Notes under the pieces: generated by a model
The model's database searches: none
What the model was told of the DNA's origin: nothing
Seen by the model: the letters and a program-made list of their open reading frames with translations, nothing else
Program-made: the position numbers and the translations under genes
NCBI RefSeq assembly: GCF_022808865.1
Contig: NZ_JAKZLB010000004.1
Coordinates: 434,001 to 498,000, forward strand
DNA from: Geothrix oryzisoli
GTDB taxonomy: Bacteria; Acidobacteriota; Holophagae; Holophagales; Holophagaceae
Reading direction: 5' to 3'
Length of the DNA: 64,000 nucleotides
Part shown: positions 63,677-64,000 of the stretch, piece by piece
Position numbering within the stretch: position 1 is the stretch's first letter
Layout: each line of letters starts with the position of its first letter

Positions 63677-64000
63677 ATGTCAATGCACCATGGGCCTTAC
63701 GCATTCCATCCCAGCCAGACCTCCGGAGTCCGTTTTCGTTTCGACCCCGTTCAAGGCCGACGGCGCCGGTCCCTCGCAGCCCTCGTGTCCGAACTGCTTC
63801 TGAAGCGGACTGAGATGAATGCCATTCTCGATACGACTCCAAACGCCGTCTGCATCATGTCCAAGGCCGGGGTCACCCGGTGCAATCCCGCGGCCCTCCG
63901 GATGTTTGGCGCCACCTCGCTCGATGAGCTTCGGGAAACCTTCGGAAGGAATCTTGAGGGGTTCACCCTTCGATGGCCGAACAGCCAACTCCCCCTCCGC
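63677..64000 (+). CDS. PAS-domain sensor protein, N-terminal part (truncated by window edge)
   Basis: 108 codons from the ATG at 63677 stay open to the window end. After a basic N-terminal region (RRRRSLAALVSELLLKRTEM), a PAS domain begins: MNAILDTTPNAVCIMSKAGV ... CNPAALRMFGATSLDEL, the typical 'ild..p.ai...d..G.i...N.aa..lfG.s..el' pattern. It is probably a sensor kinase or diguanylate cyclase; the output domain is outside the window. The ribosome site is poor (G-rich run at 63665-63671). It is divergent from the Fe-S/NrfD operon. Confidence 0.75.
   Translation, partial: MSMHHGPYAFHPSQTSGVRFRFDPVQGRRRRSLAALVSELLLKRTEMNAILDTTPNAVCIMSKAGVTRCNPAALRMFGATSLDELRETFGRNLEGFTLRWPNSQLPLR

Overview
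The window is about 64 kb of very GC-rich (roughly 70% by eye), gene-dense DNA from a free-living, LPS-bearing Gram-negative bacterium. Multihaem cytochrome plus Tat flavoprotein, a classical outer-membrane porin, many exported peptidases and enhancer-binding-protein-like regulators suggest an acidobacterium of the Holophaga/Geothrix type. That placement is inferred from gene content; no rRNA or tRNA gene is present to confirm it. Most stop and start codons of neighbours overlap by 1-4 bases, so operons can be read directly.

Layout. 1-4.5 kb: the end of a ribosomal protein S1 gene, a hairpin, then sbcD-sbcC. 4.5-12.3 kb: a secreted S9 peptidase, a haemolysin-III membrane protein, a methyltransferase with a small membrane protein, the RNA methyltransferases trmO and rsmH, and an M28 peptidase. 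12.4-16.7 kb: a secreted tricorn-type protease coupled to a secreted alpha/beta hydrolase. 16.7-21.4 kb: a compact respiratory cluster on the minus strand: AraC-type regulator, porin, a 55-residue TatA, a Tat-exported flavoprotein and a tetrahaem cytochrome. 21.4-28.5 kb: a dienelactone-hydrolase-like protein, a giant FG-GAP lipoprotein, dut, an unrecognised lipoprotein and a YdjM-like membrane protein. 28.5-36.1 kb: rlmN, a four-gene operon (AhpD-like, GNAT, DoxX, EamA) divergent from a MocR regulator, an M16 peptidase, and an ArsR regulator divergent from a quinone oxidoreductase across palindromic operators. 36.1-39.8 kb: two ABC ATPase/permease pairs. 40-47.2 kb: an orphan membrane protein, dnaE, and two adjacent degenerate NtrC-type regulators. 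47.2-52.3 kb: two coupled transglutaminase-fold exported proteins, a small monooxygenase-like protein, a 268-bp MITE, and a YihY-type membrane protein. 52.4-60.1 kb: lon, clpX, greA, a lipid A acyltransferase, and a glycosyltransferase translationally coupled to arginine deiminase. 60.1-64 kb: a 2-Cys peroxiredoxin, a HybA/HybB-like membrane electron-transfer operon with two tiny membrane proteins, an AT-rich gap and the start of a PAS-domain protein.

How the parts work together. The 16.7-20.4 kb cluster looks like a self-contained periplasmic reductase kit: substrate entry (porin), export (TatA), catalysis (flavoprotein) and electron delivery (tetrahaem cytochrome), with an upstream regulator. 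The flavoprotein's C-terminal motif differs from that of fumarate reductases, so its acceptor is unknown. The many exported peptidases fit a peptide-degrading lifestyle. lon, clpX and greA form a stress/proteostasis block next to envelope lipid genes.

Most unusual observations: (i) two consecutive enhancer-binding-protein homologues, one missing the Walker A lysine and the whole sigma54-engaging core, the other missing GAFTGA and the Walker B acidic pair; (ii) a MITE inserted exactly into a CTAG that was the shared overlapping stop of two convergent genes, with target duplication regenerating both stops; (iii) the Tat/flavoprotein/tetrahaem cluster.
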